A stretch of DNA of 64,000 nucleotides from AWTP1-13 sp963770295 (GCA_963770295.1 CAVYPA010000001.1:124001-188000), one strand, 5' to 3'. Shown: positions 39,454 to 48,677, counted from the stretch's first letter. A program made the numbers and translations. The notes: a model not told the origin generated them from the letters alone.

Positions 39454-40374
39454 TCAAACGGCGGCATGGAAAGGTTTGCCGAGACAGGTCGGCGCCGTCA
39501 GCTTGACGCGCATCTTGTCACGGGAAATGATCACCAACACCACGACGGTGACAAGATAAGGCAGCATCGAGAGTACCTGGGCATCGATCTTGATGCCAAG
39601 CGCTTGACTGTGCAGCTGGAGAATGGTCACGGCGCCGAACAGATAGGCACCGCCGAGCAGGCGCCACGGTCGCCAGGCCGCAAACACGACGAGCGCAAGG
39701 GCGATCCAGCCGCGACCGGCCGTCATGCGCTCGGCCCAGAGCGGCGTCTGCACCAGCGACAGGTAGGCGCCGCCGAGACCGGCCAGCGCACCGCCGAACA
39801 GGGTGGCGCCGTAGCGATAGGCAATCACCGGATGGCCAATGGCGTGCGCGGCATCGTGGTTCTCGCCGATCGCCCGCAGGACCAGGCCGAGCCGCGTTTT
39901 CTCCATCAGGAAGGCCACCGCCGCCACCAGCGCCAGCGACAGATAGAGCAGGGCATCCTGCTGGAACAGCAGTTTGCCGAACCACGGTAGCTCGCTGAGC
40001 CCGGCAAGCTCGAGCCGCGGAAACGGTGCCGCGGAAAGCCCGCTGTAGCCTTGGCCCCACAGGGCGGAAAGCCCGAGGCCAAACATGGTGAGCGCCAGGC
40101 CGGCCGCAACCTGGTTGGCGCGCAAGCTCAAGGTGATGAGGCCAAACAGCGCCGCCATGCTGACGCCGGCGCAGGTGGCAGCGAGAACCGCCACGACGAG
40201 GCTGCCGGTCTTGATCAGGGCGGCGAAGGCGGCGAGCGCACCGATCACCATCATGCCTTCCACGCCCAGGTTGAGGACGCCGGCGCGCTCGGCCACGAGC
40301 TCGCCGGTCGCCGCCAGCACCAGCGGCGTGGCCGCGATCATGACGCTGATCAGGATATTGCTGAGAAGTTCCAA
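39454..40374 (-). CDS. BMP-type ABC transporter permease (second permease)
   Basis: The 306-residue membrane protein belongs to the BPD_transp_2 family. GELVAERAGVLNLGVEGMMV is its hallmark, followed by several hydrophobic helices, GENHDAAHAIGHPVIAYRYG (the ATPase-coupling region) and GGALAGLGGAYLSLVQ. It seems to use a TTG start at 40374 (MELLSNILISVM), because the family normally has this N-terminal segment before ERAGVLNLG; ATG 40341 would shorten it by 11 residues. Only 10 bp follow the stop of the first permease. Confidence 0.94.
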   Translation of the reverse strand: MELLSNILISVMIAATPLVLAATGELVAERAGVLNLGVEGMMVIGALAAFAALIKTGSLVVAVLAATCAGVSMAALFGLITLSLRANQVAAGLALTMFGLGLSALWGQGYSGLSAAPFPRLELAGLSELPWFGKLLFQQDALLYLSLALVAAVAFLMEKTRLGLVLRAIGENHDAAHAIGHPVIAYRYGATLFGGALAGLGGAYLSLVQTPLWAERMTAGRGWIALALVVFAAWRPWRLLGGAYLFGAVTILQLHSQALGIKIDAQVLSMLPYLVTVVVLVIISRDKMRVKLTAPTCLGKPFHAAV

Positions 40375-40384
40375 CCTGAGCCGC

Positions 40385-41491
40385 CTATTTCACTGCCTTT
40401 GCCGGCGCCTTGGACGTCGCACGCAATTCGGCGCGCGTTCGCCGCGGCTGCCAGCGCGGTCGATAGTGCACCAGCACGTCGGCTGCCAGCATGAAGAATA
40501 AAAACATGCCCTGGAAGGTGGAGATGGTGGCGCTAGGCAAGCTCATGCTGATCTGCGCCATCTCGCCGCCGATCGTGGTCAACGCCAGCAGCAAGCCGGC
40601 GAGCAAAATGCCGAGGGGAGTGAGCCGCCCCAGGAAGGCGACGACGATGGCGGCAAAGCCGTAGCCCGCCGGCAACTGCGGCACGAGTTGGCCGACGGGA
40701 CCGGCGGCCTCGAACAGCCCGGCCAGTCCGGCGGCGCCGCCCGACAGCAGCAATGTAAACCAGACAAGGCGCGGTTCAGAGAAGCCGGCAAAAGCCGCCG
40801 CCCGCGGCGCTTGCCCCAGCACTTTGATCTTGAAGCCCAGCACATGGCTCTCCAGCAAGACCCAGGCGAGGGCGACCGCGGCCAGGGCGACGAGGAAGCC
40901 GGCGTGGGCGCGCGTGCCAGGGATGATCAGGGGGACGGCGGTCTGGAACAGGCGGCTTTCCGGGAAATTCAAACCATCGGGATCGCGCAGCGGCCCGTGC
41001 GTGAGTGCACTCAAGAGCAGCACGGCGACGTAGGTGAGCATTAAGCTGACCAGGATCTCATTGGTGTTGCAGCGCGTGCGCAGGACGGCAACGATCGCCG
41101 CCCACGCCATGCCGCCGGCGATGCCCGCGAGCGCCATGGCGGGCAGCAGCCACCAGCCGCTTGCCGGATAGACCGCCAGCGCCACCGAGCCGCCGGTCAG
41201 CGCGCCGATGGTGAATTGACCCTCGGCGCCGATATTCCAGACGCCGGCGCGAAAGCCGACGGCGAGGCCAACGGCGATCAGGATCAAGGGTGTCGCCTTG
41301 ACCAGGATTTCCGCAATGCCGCGCAGAGAGCTCACGGGTTCCAGGAAGATCAGCTGCATGGCCCCGAGCGGAGATTTGCCAAGCGCGCCGAACAGCGCCA
41401 TGCCGGCCGCCAAGGCCAGGGCGACAGCAATTAAGGGCGACAGGTAGAACATCAGGCGGGAGGGCTCCAGGCGCGGCTCGAGCCTAAGCAT
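40385..41491 (-). CDS. BMP-type ABC transporter permease (first permease)
   Basis: About 368 residues, BPD_transp_2 family: LVKATPLILIAVGLAVGFRA, GVWNIGAEGQFTIGALTGG, RTRCNTNEILVSLMLTYVAV, YGFAAIVVAFLGRLTPLGI. These are the family hallmarks of nucleoside-type permeases. ATG 41491 overlaps the end of the ATPase gene by 8 bp; the open frame extending further upstream to 41893 lies inside the ATPase gene and is not coding. A ~30-residue basic C-terminal tail follows the last helix. Confidence 0.94.
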   Translation of the reverse strand: MLRLEPRLEPSRLMFYLSPLIAVALALAAGMALFGALGKSPLGAMQLIFLEPVSSLRGIAEILVKATPLILIAVGLAVGFRAGVWNIGAEGQFTIGALTGGSVALAVYPASGWWLLPAMALAGIAGGMAWAAIVAVLRTRCNTNEILVSLMLTYVAVLLLSALTHGPLRDPDGLNFPESRLFQTAVPLIIPGTRAHAGFLVALAAVALAWVLLESHVLGFKIKVLGQAPRAAAFAGFSEPRLVWFTLLLSGGAAGLAGLFEAAGPVGQLVPQLPAGYGFAAIVVAFLGRLTPLGILLAGLLLALTTIGGEMAQISMSLPSATISTFQGMFLFFMLAADVLVHYRPRWQPRRTRAELRATSKAPAKAVK

Positions 41492-43112
41492 GGGCCGGCT
41501 CCCGGCGGTCCGGCCCGTGTCCGCCCATGCTGAGCCCGCCCATGCTGAGGCCCAGGCCGGCGGCGGTGATGAGATTGACCGGTTCGGCCCGTGACAGGCG
41601 GCCGTTGGCGATGACGGCGATACGATCGGCAACGGCAAACAGCTCGTCGAGATCCTGCGAGATGATGAGGATGGCCGTCCCCGCGTTCGCCAGCGCCAGC
41701 AGGCGCGCATGAATGGTGGCGGCGGCCCCGACGTCGACCCCCCACGTCGGCTGCGCCACCACCAGCACGCCCGGGGTTTGTAGGATCTCGCGTCCGACCA
41801 GGAATTTTTGCAGGTTGCCCCCCGACAAACGCTCGGCGCTGCTGTCCACCCCGGCGCTGCTAACGGCAAAGTCGGCCACGATGCGCGCGGCAAAATTTCG
41901 GGCCCGCGCCTTGTCGAGGAGGCCTCGGCGGCTCAAGTGCCGGCGCGCCTCGGCGGTCAAGACGCCATTTTCCCACAGCGTCATGGCCGGCACCGAGGCA
42001 TGTCCCAGCCGTTCCTCGCGCACGCTCAACAGTCCCAAGGCGCGCCGTACGCGCGGCGGCTTGCGCCCCACGCCGGCCCCGTCGACCTCGATGGTCCGAG
42101 CGGCCGCGGCCAGACGCTCACCGGTCAGCGCGTCCATCAGCTCCGCCTGGCCGTTGCCGGCGACCCCGGCAATGCCCACGATCTCGCCGCCTCTGACCGC
42201 GATCTCGATGTTTGCCAGATCAACGCCGAACTGCTCGGTCTTGGCGAGACTGAGGCCGTTCACCTGTAAGCGCATCGGACCGATGGCGGGGTGATGGCCG
42301 CGCCGCACGGAGGGCAGCGTGCCCCCCAGCATCATTGCCGCGATCTGTTGCGCGCTTTCCTGGCGCGGGTCACAGCTCGCCACCACCCGGCCGGCGCGCA
42401 GGATGGTGGCCCGGCTGCACAGGGCACGGATTTCCTCGAGCTTGTGCGAAATGTAGAGGATCGAACGGCCCTCCGCGACCAGCCGGCGCAACGTTGCAAA
42501 CAGGGCCTCGACCTCCTGCGGGGCCAACACGGAGGTAGGCTCGTCCATGATGATGAGCTGCGGGGCCTGCAAGAGGCAGCGCACGATTTCTACGCGCTGG
42601 CGTTCGCCCACCGACAGGGTGCCGACCTGGCGATCCGGGTCGAGCTCGAGGCCGTAGGCGGCAGAGGTTGCCGCGATGCGCGCCTTGAGCGTCCGATCGG
42701 CGCGCTGGCGGCTGATGCCAAGCGCGATGTTTTCAGCCACGGTGAGGGCTTCGAACAGGGAAAAATGCTGAAACACCAGCCCGACCCCCTGGGCGCGAGC
42801 CTCGGCGGGGCTCAAGGGGGCGTAGGGGGCACCTGCCAAGCTCATGCGGCCGGTGTCCGGGCGCATGAGCCCATAGATCAGTTTGACCAGCGTGGATTTG
42901 CCGGCCCCGTTTTCGCCGAGGAGCGCGTGGATCTCGCACCGGCCCACGGCAAAGCTGACCTGATCGTTGGCAAGCACACCCGGGAAGCGCTTGCTGATGT
43001 CGGCTAGCGCGAGGAGCGGTTCGGCGCCCGAGGCGGCGGTGAGCGCCGCCGCGCCGGAGTGCCGGTCGCTCACGGCGCGCGCGCCCGTGCCGCCAAGCCC
43101 TGCATCAGCCAT
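41484..43112 (-). CDS. BMP-type ABC transporter ATPase with two nucleotide-binding domains
   Basis: The 542-residue tandem ATPase energises the two permeases. Domain 1: FPGVLANDQVSFAVGRCEIH, Walker A GENGAGKST, VFQHFSLFEALTVAENIALG, signature LSVGERQRVEIVR, Walker B LIIMDEPTSVL. Domain 2 (from ~residue 280): the degenerate Walker A GVAGNGQAELMDAL, signature LSGGNLQKFLVGREI, and VVAQPTWGVDVGA. The second degenerate site is normal for sugar/nucleoside-type double ATPases. A 15-bp in-frame duplication near the 3' end gives LSMGG twice. The start at 43112 is preceded by three 13-bp repeats. Confidence 0.94.
   Translation of the reverse strand: MADAGLGGTGARAVSDRHSGAAALTAASGAEPLLALADISKRFPGVLANDQVSFAVGRCEIHALLGENGAGKSTLVKLIYGLMRPDTGRMSLAGAPYAPLSPAEARAQGVGLVFQHFSLFEALTVAENIALGISRQRADRTLKARIAATSAAYGLELDPDRQVGTLSVGERQRVEIVRCLLQAPQLIIMDEPTSVLAPQEVEALFATLRRLVAEGRSILYISHKLEEIRALCSRATILRAGRVVASCDPRQESAQQIAAMMLGGTLPSVRRGHHPAIGPMRLQVNGLSLAKTEQFGVDLANIEIAVRGGEIVGIAGVAGNGQAELMDALTGERLAAAARTIEVDGAGVGRKPPRVRRALGLLSVREERLGHASVPAMTLWENGVLTAEARRHLSRRGLLDKARARNFAARIVADFAVSSAGVDSSAERLSGGNLQKFLVGREILQTPGVLVVAQPTWGVDVGAAATIHARLLALANAGTAILIISQDLDELFAVADRIAVIANGRLSRAEPVNLITAAGLGLSMGGLSMGGHGPDRREPAHA
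41521..41549 (-). repeat. 15-bp in-frame tandem duplication near the 3' end of the ABC ATPase gene
   Basis: CCGCCCATGCTGAG occurs at 41521 and 41536, giving LSMGG-LSMGG in the protein. The period is five codons, so the frame is kept. Confidence 0.8.
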
Positions 43113-43113
43113 C

Positions 43114-43147
43114 CACGTCAGCCCCCCACGTCAGGCCCCCACGTCAG
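43114..43147 (-). repeat. Three 13-bp tandem repeats immediately upstream of the ABC ATPase start
   Basis: CACGTCAG recurs at 43114, 43127 and 43140, a 13-bp period with C-rich spacers. The first copy is one base away from the ATPase ATG, so the repeats form its leader. On the coding strand each unit reads CTGACGTG followed or preceded by a G-run that can act as a weak ribosome-binding site. Confidence 0.8.
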
Positions 43148-43327
43148 GCCAAGCCAAATCGATCCAAGCAAGCTGGGCCTTGCCCCCGCGCCGGCAAGAT
43201 AGAGCAGACCACCGCGGTCGAACAGGCGCCTTTGCTGACGCCCTCACCTAGGGCGCCATCGCTCAAAAGTGCGCACGGCCGTGGTCGGCACGGGCGGGTG
43301 GCGGCAAAGCGGCAACGGCGCGGCGCC

Positions 43328-44365
43328 TCAAGCCCGCACGCGCTCGACGCGATCGGGGCCGGCCACGACCTGCAACTCGCCCCGGCGCAACATATAATTG
43401 ACGTGCGCCAGGACCTCGGAGAAGGCGAAGCCCATCTGGTGGGCATCGAGCGCGCGCTCGAAAATGTGTGGAATGAGCTCGGCGGCCGAGCGCGGCGCCG
43501 TCCGACAGGCCCGCGCGATGGCTTCGCAGCGCAAAAGGTGATGCCGCTCGAGCTGGCTGGCGCGTGCGCCGAGCCCCGTGAACGGCAGCTGATGTCCAGG
43601 CAGCACCAGCACGTCGTCGGCAACGGTCTCCTTCAGCGCGGCGAGGGAACGCAAATAGATGCCGAGCGGATCGCCCGCCGGGTCGACCGCGGCCACACTG
43701 ACATTGGGGGTGATCTTGGCCAGCACCTGGTCCGCCGCGAAAAACAGCTTGTCGTCGCGACTGAACAGCATGACCTGCTCGGGTGAATGTCCGCCCCCGG
43801 TCAAGACCTCGAACTCGCGTCTGCCAAGGCGCAGGACGTCACCGGCGATCAGCCGCCGGTAGGTCTTGGGCAACCCGGAAACGATGCGCAGGTATTCGTG
43901 ACCCTTGGTGACGACGTTTTGGGTGGTGGCCGCGTCGAGCCCGTGGTTGCGATAGAAATTGCGGTAATGCTCGGCCTCCAGAGCCCCCGGATCGAGGTGC
44001 ATGTTGAGGCTGAGCAAATACTCCGTGGCGCTCATATAAAGGGGCACATCGAAGCGCTTGAGCAGCCAGCCGGCGGAGCCGACGTGATCGGGATGGAAAT
44101 GCGTGACGATGATGCGAGTGATCGGATGCCCGCGCAGGGCTCCAGCCAGCAACTCGCGCCAGGCGCCTTCGGTGGCGGCGTCGCCCAGGCCGGTGTCGAT
44201 CAGGCTCCAACCCTGTTCGTCCTCGATCAAATAGATGTTCACGTGATCGAGCAGAAAGGGAAGGGCGAGGCGGAACCACAAAACGCCAGGCGCGATCTCG
44301 GTCACGGTCCCCGGCGCGGGCGGCACGTCCTGGGGGTAGGTCAGACCAGGCTGCGGAGCATGCAT
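43328..44365 (-). CDS. MBL-fold metallo-hydrolase
   Basis: The 345-residue hydrolase has TEIAPGVLWFRLALPFLLDH, the metal motif THFHPDHVGSAG (His89, His91, Asp93, His94), LTGGGHSPEQVMLF (third metal His), FFAADQVLAKITPNVSV (bridging Asp) and LPGHQLPFTGL (last His). A C-terminal winged-helix-like region follows (RTAPRSAAELIPHIFER, then AFSEVLAHVNYMLRRGEL), as in the human LACTB2-like/BLACT_WH group. Substrate unknown; relatives act on acyl thioesters or RNA. It is oriented with the ABC transporter but separated by ~215 bp. Confidence 0.93.
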   Translation of the reverse strand: MHAPQPGLTYPQDVPPAPGTVTEIAPGVLWFRLALPFLLDHVNIYLIEDEQGWSLIDTGLGDAATEGAWRELLAGALRGHPITRIIVTHFHPDHVGSAGWLLKRFDVPLYMSATEYLLSLNMHLDPGALEAEHYRNFYRNHGLDAATTQNVVTKGHEYLRIVSGLPKTYRRLIAGDVLRLGRREFEVLTGGGHSPEQVMLFSRDDKLFFAADQVLAKITPNVSVAAVDPAGDPLGIYLRSLAALKETVADDVLVLPGHQLPFTGLGARASQLERHHLLRCEAIARACRTAPRSAAELIPHIFERALDAHQMGFAFSEVLAHVNYMLRRGELQVVAGPDRVERVRA

Positions 44366-44757
44366 CGGCTCTTTGATCCAAGGTTGTTGCGCTCATAGCT
44401 GGTGCGCCGCTGCCGACGGCGCGAGGGGCCGAGGCGCGCAGCTGCAATGCGAAAAGGCGTCCTTTGCCGCAAAATCCCCCTGAAAATCAAGCGCAAGCGG
44501 CCGGGCTTGCTCCCGGGCCCGTGTCCAGCGTCGCGCCGGGCCTGCCCGCTCGGGCATAAGCTTGTCGCGCGCGCCTGCGCAAAGTGCCGCGCCGTGTTGC
44601 AACACCCTTGGAGTTTTGGCATGGTCCGGCCGCGAATCATGCGCCGGCGTTGGCCGCGGTTTAATGCCGCGCAGCCTGGGCCGGCTCCGTCGTTTGTGGG
44701 CTCAAGACTGCGTGGCCTCCGGCACGGTCCAGCCATCTTAAGAAGGGAAATTCCGTC
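44366..44757. other. Divergent intergenic region between MBL hydrolase and hppA
   Basis: About 392 bp without a supported gene; the frames crossing it are Arg/Pro-rich shadows. It contains a perfect 12-bp palindrome, GTGTTGCAACAC at 44594-44605, a candidate protein-binding site ~150 bp upstream of hppA. No clear promoter hexamers were identified. Confidence 0.5.
44594..44605. promoter_or_regulatory. 12-bp perfect palindrome upstream of hppA
   Basis: GTGTTGCAACAC reads the same on both strands and lies in the hppA upstream region. It could be an operator; a related TTGCAAC string also occurs in the aspS leader, which weakens any claim of specificity. Confidence 0.35.
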
Positions 44758-46881
44758 ATGCCGATGGTCATGTGGGCAATCATCCTGTGCGGATTGCTCT
44801 CGCTCGTTTACGGCGCCTATACGGTGCGCGCGCTAATGGCCGCGAGCCCCGGCAGCGCCCGCATGCAGGAGATCGCCGGCGCCATCCAGGAGGGTGCGCA
44901 GGCCTATCTCGCCCGGCAATACACGACCATTGCCGTCGCCGGCGCGGTGATCTTTTTGATCGTCGGCGGGCTGTTGGGTTGGCTGGTGGCGATCGGCTTC
45001 CTGATCGGCGCGGTCTTGTCGGGGTCGGCCGGGTTTGCCGGTATGCTGGTGTCGGTGCGTGCCAACGTGCGCACGGCGCAGGCCTCAACGCAGTCGCTCG
45101 CCGACGGGCTCTCCATGGCCTTCCGCGCCGGCGCGGTGACCGGCATGCTGGTGGCGGGTCTGGCGCTGTTGGGTGTTGCCATCTACTTTTCCATCCTGAC
45201 GGCGGGCATCGGCTATGCCGCCACCAGCCGCACGGTCGTCGATTCCATGGTCGCGTTGGGCTTTGGCGCCTCGCTGATTTCGATTTTCGCCCGTCTGGGC
45301 GGGGGCATTTTCACCAAGGGTGCCGACGTCGGCGGCGATCTCGTCGGCAAGGTGGAGGCCGGCATACCCGAGGACGATCCGCGCAACCCCGCAACCATCG
45401 CCGACAATGTTGGCGATAACGTCGGCGACTGCGCCGGCATGGCGGCGGATCTGTTCGAGACCTATGCGGTCACCGTGGTCGCCACCATGGTGCTGGCCGC
45501 CATCTATTTCAGCGGCCAGCCTGTGGTCTACAACTTGATGCTTTTTCCGCTCGCCATCTGCGCGGTGGGCGTGGTGGCCTCCATCATCGGCACCTTCTTC
45601 GTCCGGCTCGGCGCCAACCAGTCGATCATGGGTGCCCTCTACAAGGGCTTCATTGCCACCGGCGTGATCTCGATTTTCGCGCTGTGGCCCGTCACCGACT
45701 TGCTGTTGGGGCTCGGCACCGTCTTTTCGGCCCGCGGCGCCAGCTTCACCGGCATGGATCTTTACTGGTGCGCGCTGGTGGGATTGATCGTCACGGCCCT
45801 CATCATCGTCGTGACCGAATACTATACCGGCACCAACTACCGGCCCGTGCGTAGCATCGCGGAAGCGTCCAGGACCGGGCACGGCACCAATGTGATCCAG
45901 GGACTTGCCGTGTCGCTGGAGGCCACGGCGTTGCCGACGCTGATCATCGTGGCCGGCATCATCGTTTCCTTCAACGTTGCGGGACTGTTTGGCATCGCCA
46001 TTGCCGTGACGAGCATGCTTTCGGTGGCCGGCGTCGTGGTGGCGCTCGACGCCTTTGGTCCCGTCACCGACAACGCCGGCGGCATCGCCGAAATGGCCGG
46101 TCTGCCCAAGGAAATCCGCAAGACCACCGATGCGCTCGATGCCGTCGGCAACACCACCAAGGCGGTGACCAAGGGTTATGCCATTGGCTCGGCCGGGCTT
46201 GGCGCGCTGGTGCTGTTTGCGGCCTACAATGAGGACCTCAGGTTCTTCATCGCCCAGGCCAAGCAGGGCTCGATCTTCTATGGCTTGAACGTCGACAACC
46301 TGTTCTCGCTGAGCAACCCCTATGTCGTGGTGGGCCTATTCTTCGGCGGGCTGCTGCCGTACCTGTTCAGCGGCATCGCCATGACTGCCGTCGGCCGCGC
46401 CGGCGGGGCGGTGGTGGAAGAGGTGCGCCGCCAGTTCCGGGAAAAGCCCGGGATCATGCAGGGCAAGGACAAGCCCGACTATGCCCGCGCCGTTGACATG
46501 CTGACGCGCGCGGCCATCAAGGAAATGATCATTCCCTCGCTGCTGCCGGTGCTGTCGCCGATCGTGTGTTTTTACGTGATGAAGTGGATCGGCGGAACCG
46601 GCAATGCCTTCGCCGCGCTCGGCGCCATGCTGCTCGGCGTCATCGTCACCGGCCTGTTCGTCGCCATCTCCATGACCGCGGGCGGCGGGGCCTGGGACAA
46701 CGCCAAAAAGTACATCGAGGATGGACACTTCGGCGGCAAGGGCTCGGAGGCCCACAAGGCGGCGGTGACGGGAGATACGGTGGGCGACCCCTATAAGGAC
46801 ACGGCCGGCCCGGCGGTCAATCCGATGATCAAGATCACCAACATCGTGGCGCTGCTGTTGTTGGCGGTGCTGGCGCACTAA
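44758..46881 (+). CDS. hppA: Membrane H+-translocating pyrophosphatase, K+-independent type
   Basis: HppA pumps protons by hydrolysing pyrophosphate. The 707-residue protein has about 16 membrane helices and the catalytic loops GGGIFTKGADVGGDLVGKVE, AGIPEDDPRNPATIADNVGD, NVGDCAGMAADLFETYAV, GPVTDNAGGIAEM, and the C-terminal DTVGDPYKDTAGPAVNPMIK. The K+-sensitivity site reads GNTTKAVTKGYAIGSAGLG. Lys in place of the Ala found in K+-dependent forms marks a K+-independent H+ pump, as in Rhodospirillum rubrum. AAGAAGGGAA lies upstream of the ATG. It ends 19 bp before the convergent bamE stop. Confidence 0.98.
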   Translation: MPMVMWAIILCGLLSLVYGAYTVRALMAASPGSARMQEIAGAIQEGAQAYLARQYTTIAVAGAVIFLIVGGLLGWLVAIGFLIGAVLSGSAGFAGMLVSVRANVRTAQASTQSLADGLSMAFRAGAVTGMLVAGLALLGVAIYFSILTAGIGYAATSRTVVDSMVALGFGASLISIFARLGGGIFTKGADVGGDLVGKVEAGIPEDDPRNPATIADNVGDNVGDCAGMAADLFETYAVTVVATMVLAAIYFSGQPVVYNLMLFPLAICAVGVVASIIGTFFVRLGANQSIMGALYKGFIATGVISIFALWPVTDLLLGLGTVFSARGASFTGMDLYWCALVGLIVTALIIVVTEYYTGTNYRPVRSIAEASRTGHGTNVIQGLAVSLEATALPTLIIVAGIIVSFNVAGLFGIAIAVTSMLSVAGVVVALDAFGPVTDNAGGIAEMAGLPKEIRKTTDALDAVGNTTKAVTKGYAIGSAGLGALVLFAAYNEDLRFFIAQAKQGSIFYGLNVDNLFSLSNPYVVVGLFFGGLLPYLFSGIAMTAVGRAGGAVVEEVRRQFREKPGIMQGKDKPDYARAVDMLTRAAIKEMIIPSLLPVLSPIVCFYVMKWIGGTGNAFAALGAMLLGVIVTGLFVAISMTAGGGAWDNAKKYIEDGHFGGKGSEAHKAAVTGDTVGDPYKDTAGPAVNPMIKITNIVALLLLAVLAH

Positions 46882-46900
46882 CGGGGACGAGGCGGCGGCC

Positions 46901-47407
46901 TCAATCGAGCCCGAACTGCTTGGTGCCCAGATTGCGGAACAGGGCCTTGAGGATGCCCTCGTCGCGGGCGTGGCTCGGCGTTTCCCGCTTGATGTAGTCG
47001 AAGACCTTGCCGTCCTTCAGGCCGTACTGGGCGACTTTGTCCACCGCGCCCAGGGAGGTAAAGTAGATGGCGACGACCTGGCGGTCCTTGACGGTAGGGG
47101 CAAAGAACGAGGTCTGCCCTTCGACGCTGGAAATATAGTAGTAGGCCGTTCCCGAGCCGACCGCGGCCGTGGTGGTGGGCGTGCCAAGCGACGTCTTCAC
47201 TTGCTCCTGGCTCATGCCCGACTGGATCTGCTTGAGATCGTTATCATGAAACTGATGGCCGCGTTTGGTCACCGTCTCGGCGCAGGCGCTCAAGCCCAGC
47301 GCGATCAGGAGGCCGAGCGCCGTCGGGCGCAGCCATGGCTTGCACGCCGTCCCCCTCGGGCCGACGCCGTTGGCCCGTGCTTGCTGCGCTGGACGGCCAG
47401 AGCGCAT
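46901..47407 (-). CDS. bamE: Outer-membrane assembly lipoprotein BamE (SmpA/OmlA)
   Basis: BamE is a small lipoprotein of the BAM complex that inserts outer-membrane proteins. A basic start leads to ALGLLIALGLSAC, a lipobox (LSAC) with lipidated Cys. The SmpA/OmlA domain follows: GHQFHDNDLKQIQSGMSQEQ, VKTSLGTPTTTAAVGSG, YYYISSVEGQTSFFAP, VVAIYF. The C-terminal ~60 residues (LKDGKVFDYIKRETPSHA, LFRNLGTKQFGLD) are typical of alphaproteobacteria. I chose ATG 47407; an in-frame start at 47446 adds 13 residues. The divergent bc1 chaperone gene begins ~140 bp away, the conserved alphaproteobacterial arrangement. Confidence 0.94.
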   Translation of the reverse strand: MRSGRPAQQARANGVGPRGTACKPWLRPTALGLLIALGLSACAETVTKRGHQFHDNDLKQIQSGMSQEQVKTSLGTPTTTAAVGSGTAYYYISSVEGQTSFFAPTVKDRQVVAIYFTSLGAVDKVAQYGLKDGKVFDYIKRETPSHARDEGILKALFRNLGTKQFGLD

Positions 47408-47548
47408 GGTTGAGCGTTCCTCATGAGAATTGACTGCAGAGCCCAAGCCGTGGCCTAACGCAAGAACGTTTTATTTGCAACGCTGGCAGAGCCTTGGGCC
47501 CCTTGTCTGCGGCGGTCGCAAACCTCAGCCCGGAGCAGCCTTGTTGCT

Positions 47549-48130
47549 ATGTTGGCCTGGCTATCGAGACGATCGCACCGGCACCGAAATGCACGCGAGC
47601 TTTATGGCTCGATTGTGACGCAGGCGCGCATGCCCACCTTCTATACGGCCTGGGGCGTGCCGGATACGGTTGAGGGCCGATTCGAAATGCTGGTGGTGCA
47701 CGTCTCCCTGGTCCTCGCCCGGCTGAGCCAAGAGGGCCGGGAGGGTGGCACGCTGGCGCGGGCCTTGAGCGAAGCCTTCATCGCCGACATGGACGCCAAC
47801 ATGCGCGAGATGACCTTTGGCGACCTTGCCGTGCCGAGGGAAATCAAACGCGCCGCCGCGGCCCTGTTCGACCGCCATGAGGCCTATCGTGGACCGCTTG
47901 CGGCGCGGCAGCCGGCGCTCTTGCTGCGCGCGCTCGAGGCGCAACTGGCCTACCTTGTTTCGGCCGGCGGATTGGACGCGGAGCGGATCGCACACTACAT
48001 GCTTGAGGCCGCCGATGGCATCGGCGGCCAGCCTGCTCGTGCGCTGTTGGCGGGCCGGTTGGGCTGGCCCGTTCCGACCCCGCAGCGAGGCCGCGGCGGG
48101 GCGAAAACGCAGGATAAAGAGCAAGATTGA
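47549..48130 (+). CDS. Ubiquinol-cytochrome c chaperone (CBP3 family)
   Basis: CBP3-type chaperones assist assembly of the cytochrome bc1 complex. The 193-residue protein matches the family: ARELYGSIVTQARMPTFYTA, WGVPDTVEGRFEMLVVHVSL, EAFIADMDANMREMTFGDL, VPREIKRAAAALFDRHEAYR. The C-terminal third is less conserved. Downstream it shares a 14-bp direct repeat (period 23 bp) that spans its stop codon. It forms an operon with the DUF177 gene (25-bp gap). Confidence 0.93.
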   Translation: MLAWLSRRSHRHRNARELYGSIVTQARMPTFYTAWGVPDTVEGRFEMLVVHVSLVLARLSQEGREGGTLARALSEAFIADMDANMREMTFGDLAVPREIKRAAAALFDRHEAYRGPLAARQPALLLRALEAQLAYLVSAGGLDAERIAHYMLEAADGIGGQPARALLAGRLGWPVPTPQRGRGGAKTQDKEQD

Positions 48131-48149
48131 GCGGCGATAAAGAGCAAGA
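48113..48149 (+). repeat. 14-bp perfect direct repeat around the bc1-chaperone stop
   Basis: GATAAAGAGCAAGA occurs at 48113-48126 and 48136-48149. The first copy encodes the last residues of the chaperone; the second lies just before the DUF177 ATG at 48156, where AAGAGCAAGA may act as its ribosome-binding site. Confidence 0.8.
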
Positions 48150-48155
48150 CACGGC

Positions 48156-48677
48156 ATGGCAGGCGAGCTCAGCTGGGACCATTTGGTCGACGACATTCCC
48201 GCGACGGGCCTTTCCGTCGAGCGCACGGCCGATTTGGAGGAGCGCGCGGCGGTCGCCGCCGCCCTCGATCTTGTCGACCTGCCGCAACTGCAGGCGCGTT
48301 ATCAGATCACCCCTTTGAGCCTTGGTCGCTACCAGCTCACGGGCGAGCTCAAGGCCGTCCTCGAGCAGAGCTGCGTCGTCACGCTTGAGCCCGTCAGGAG
48401 CGAGATTGCCGAGACCTACGCGGCGACCTATTGGCCCCCGGAGGCCATGCCCGAACCCGCCAAGGGGCAGGTGGCGCTCAACGGCGAGCCCGATCCCGAG
48501 GCGATCATGGGCGGCAGCCTAGACGTCGGTCGCATTGTGTTTGAAAGCCTCGCCGCGGCCATCGATCCGTTTCCGCGCCTGCCGGGTGCGGTTTTCGAGG
48601 GCCCGCTGTCGACGCCGCAGGGGGACAAGCCGGAAAGTCCCTTTGCCGTGCTGGCAAATCTCAAGGGCAAGCGGTGA
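48156..48677 (+). CDS. DUF177 (YceD-like) protein
   Basis: YceD-family proteins sit next to rpmF/plsX and are linked to 23S rRNA/large-subunit accumulation. The 173-residue copy shows the family pattern: ITPLSLGRYQLTGELKAVLE, QSCVVTLEPVRSEIAETYA, DVGRIVFESLAAAIDPFPRL, PGAVF and the C-terminal ESPFAVLANLKGK. The usual rpmF gene is not found in the 181-bp gap before plsX. Confidence 0.92.
   Translation: MAGELSWDHLVDDIPATGLSVERTADLEERAAVAAALDLVDLPQLQARYQITPLSLGRYQLTGELKAVLEQSCVVTLEPVRSEIAETYAATYWPPEAMPEPAKGQVALNGEPDPEAIMGGSLDVGRIVFESLAAAIDPFPRLPGAVFEGPLSTPQGDKPESPFAVLANLKGKR

Noticed and set aside
40385..41893. Extended version of the first BMP permease up to 41893
   Set aside because: The first ~134 residues are the antiphase shadow of the ABC ATPase gene; the permease starts at ATG 41491.
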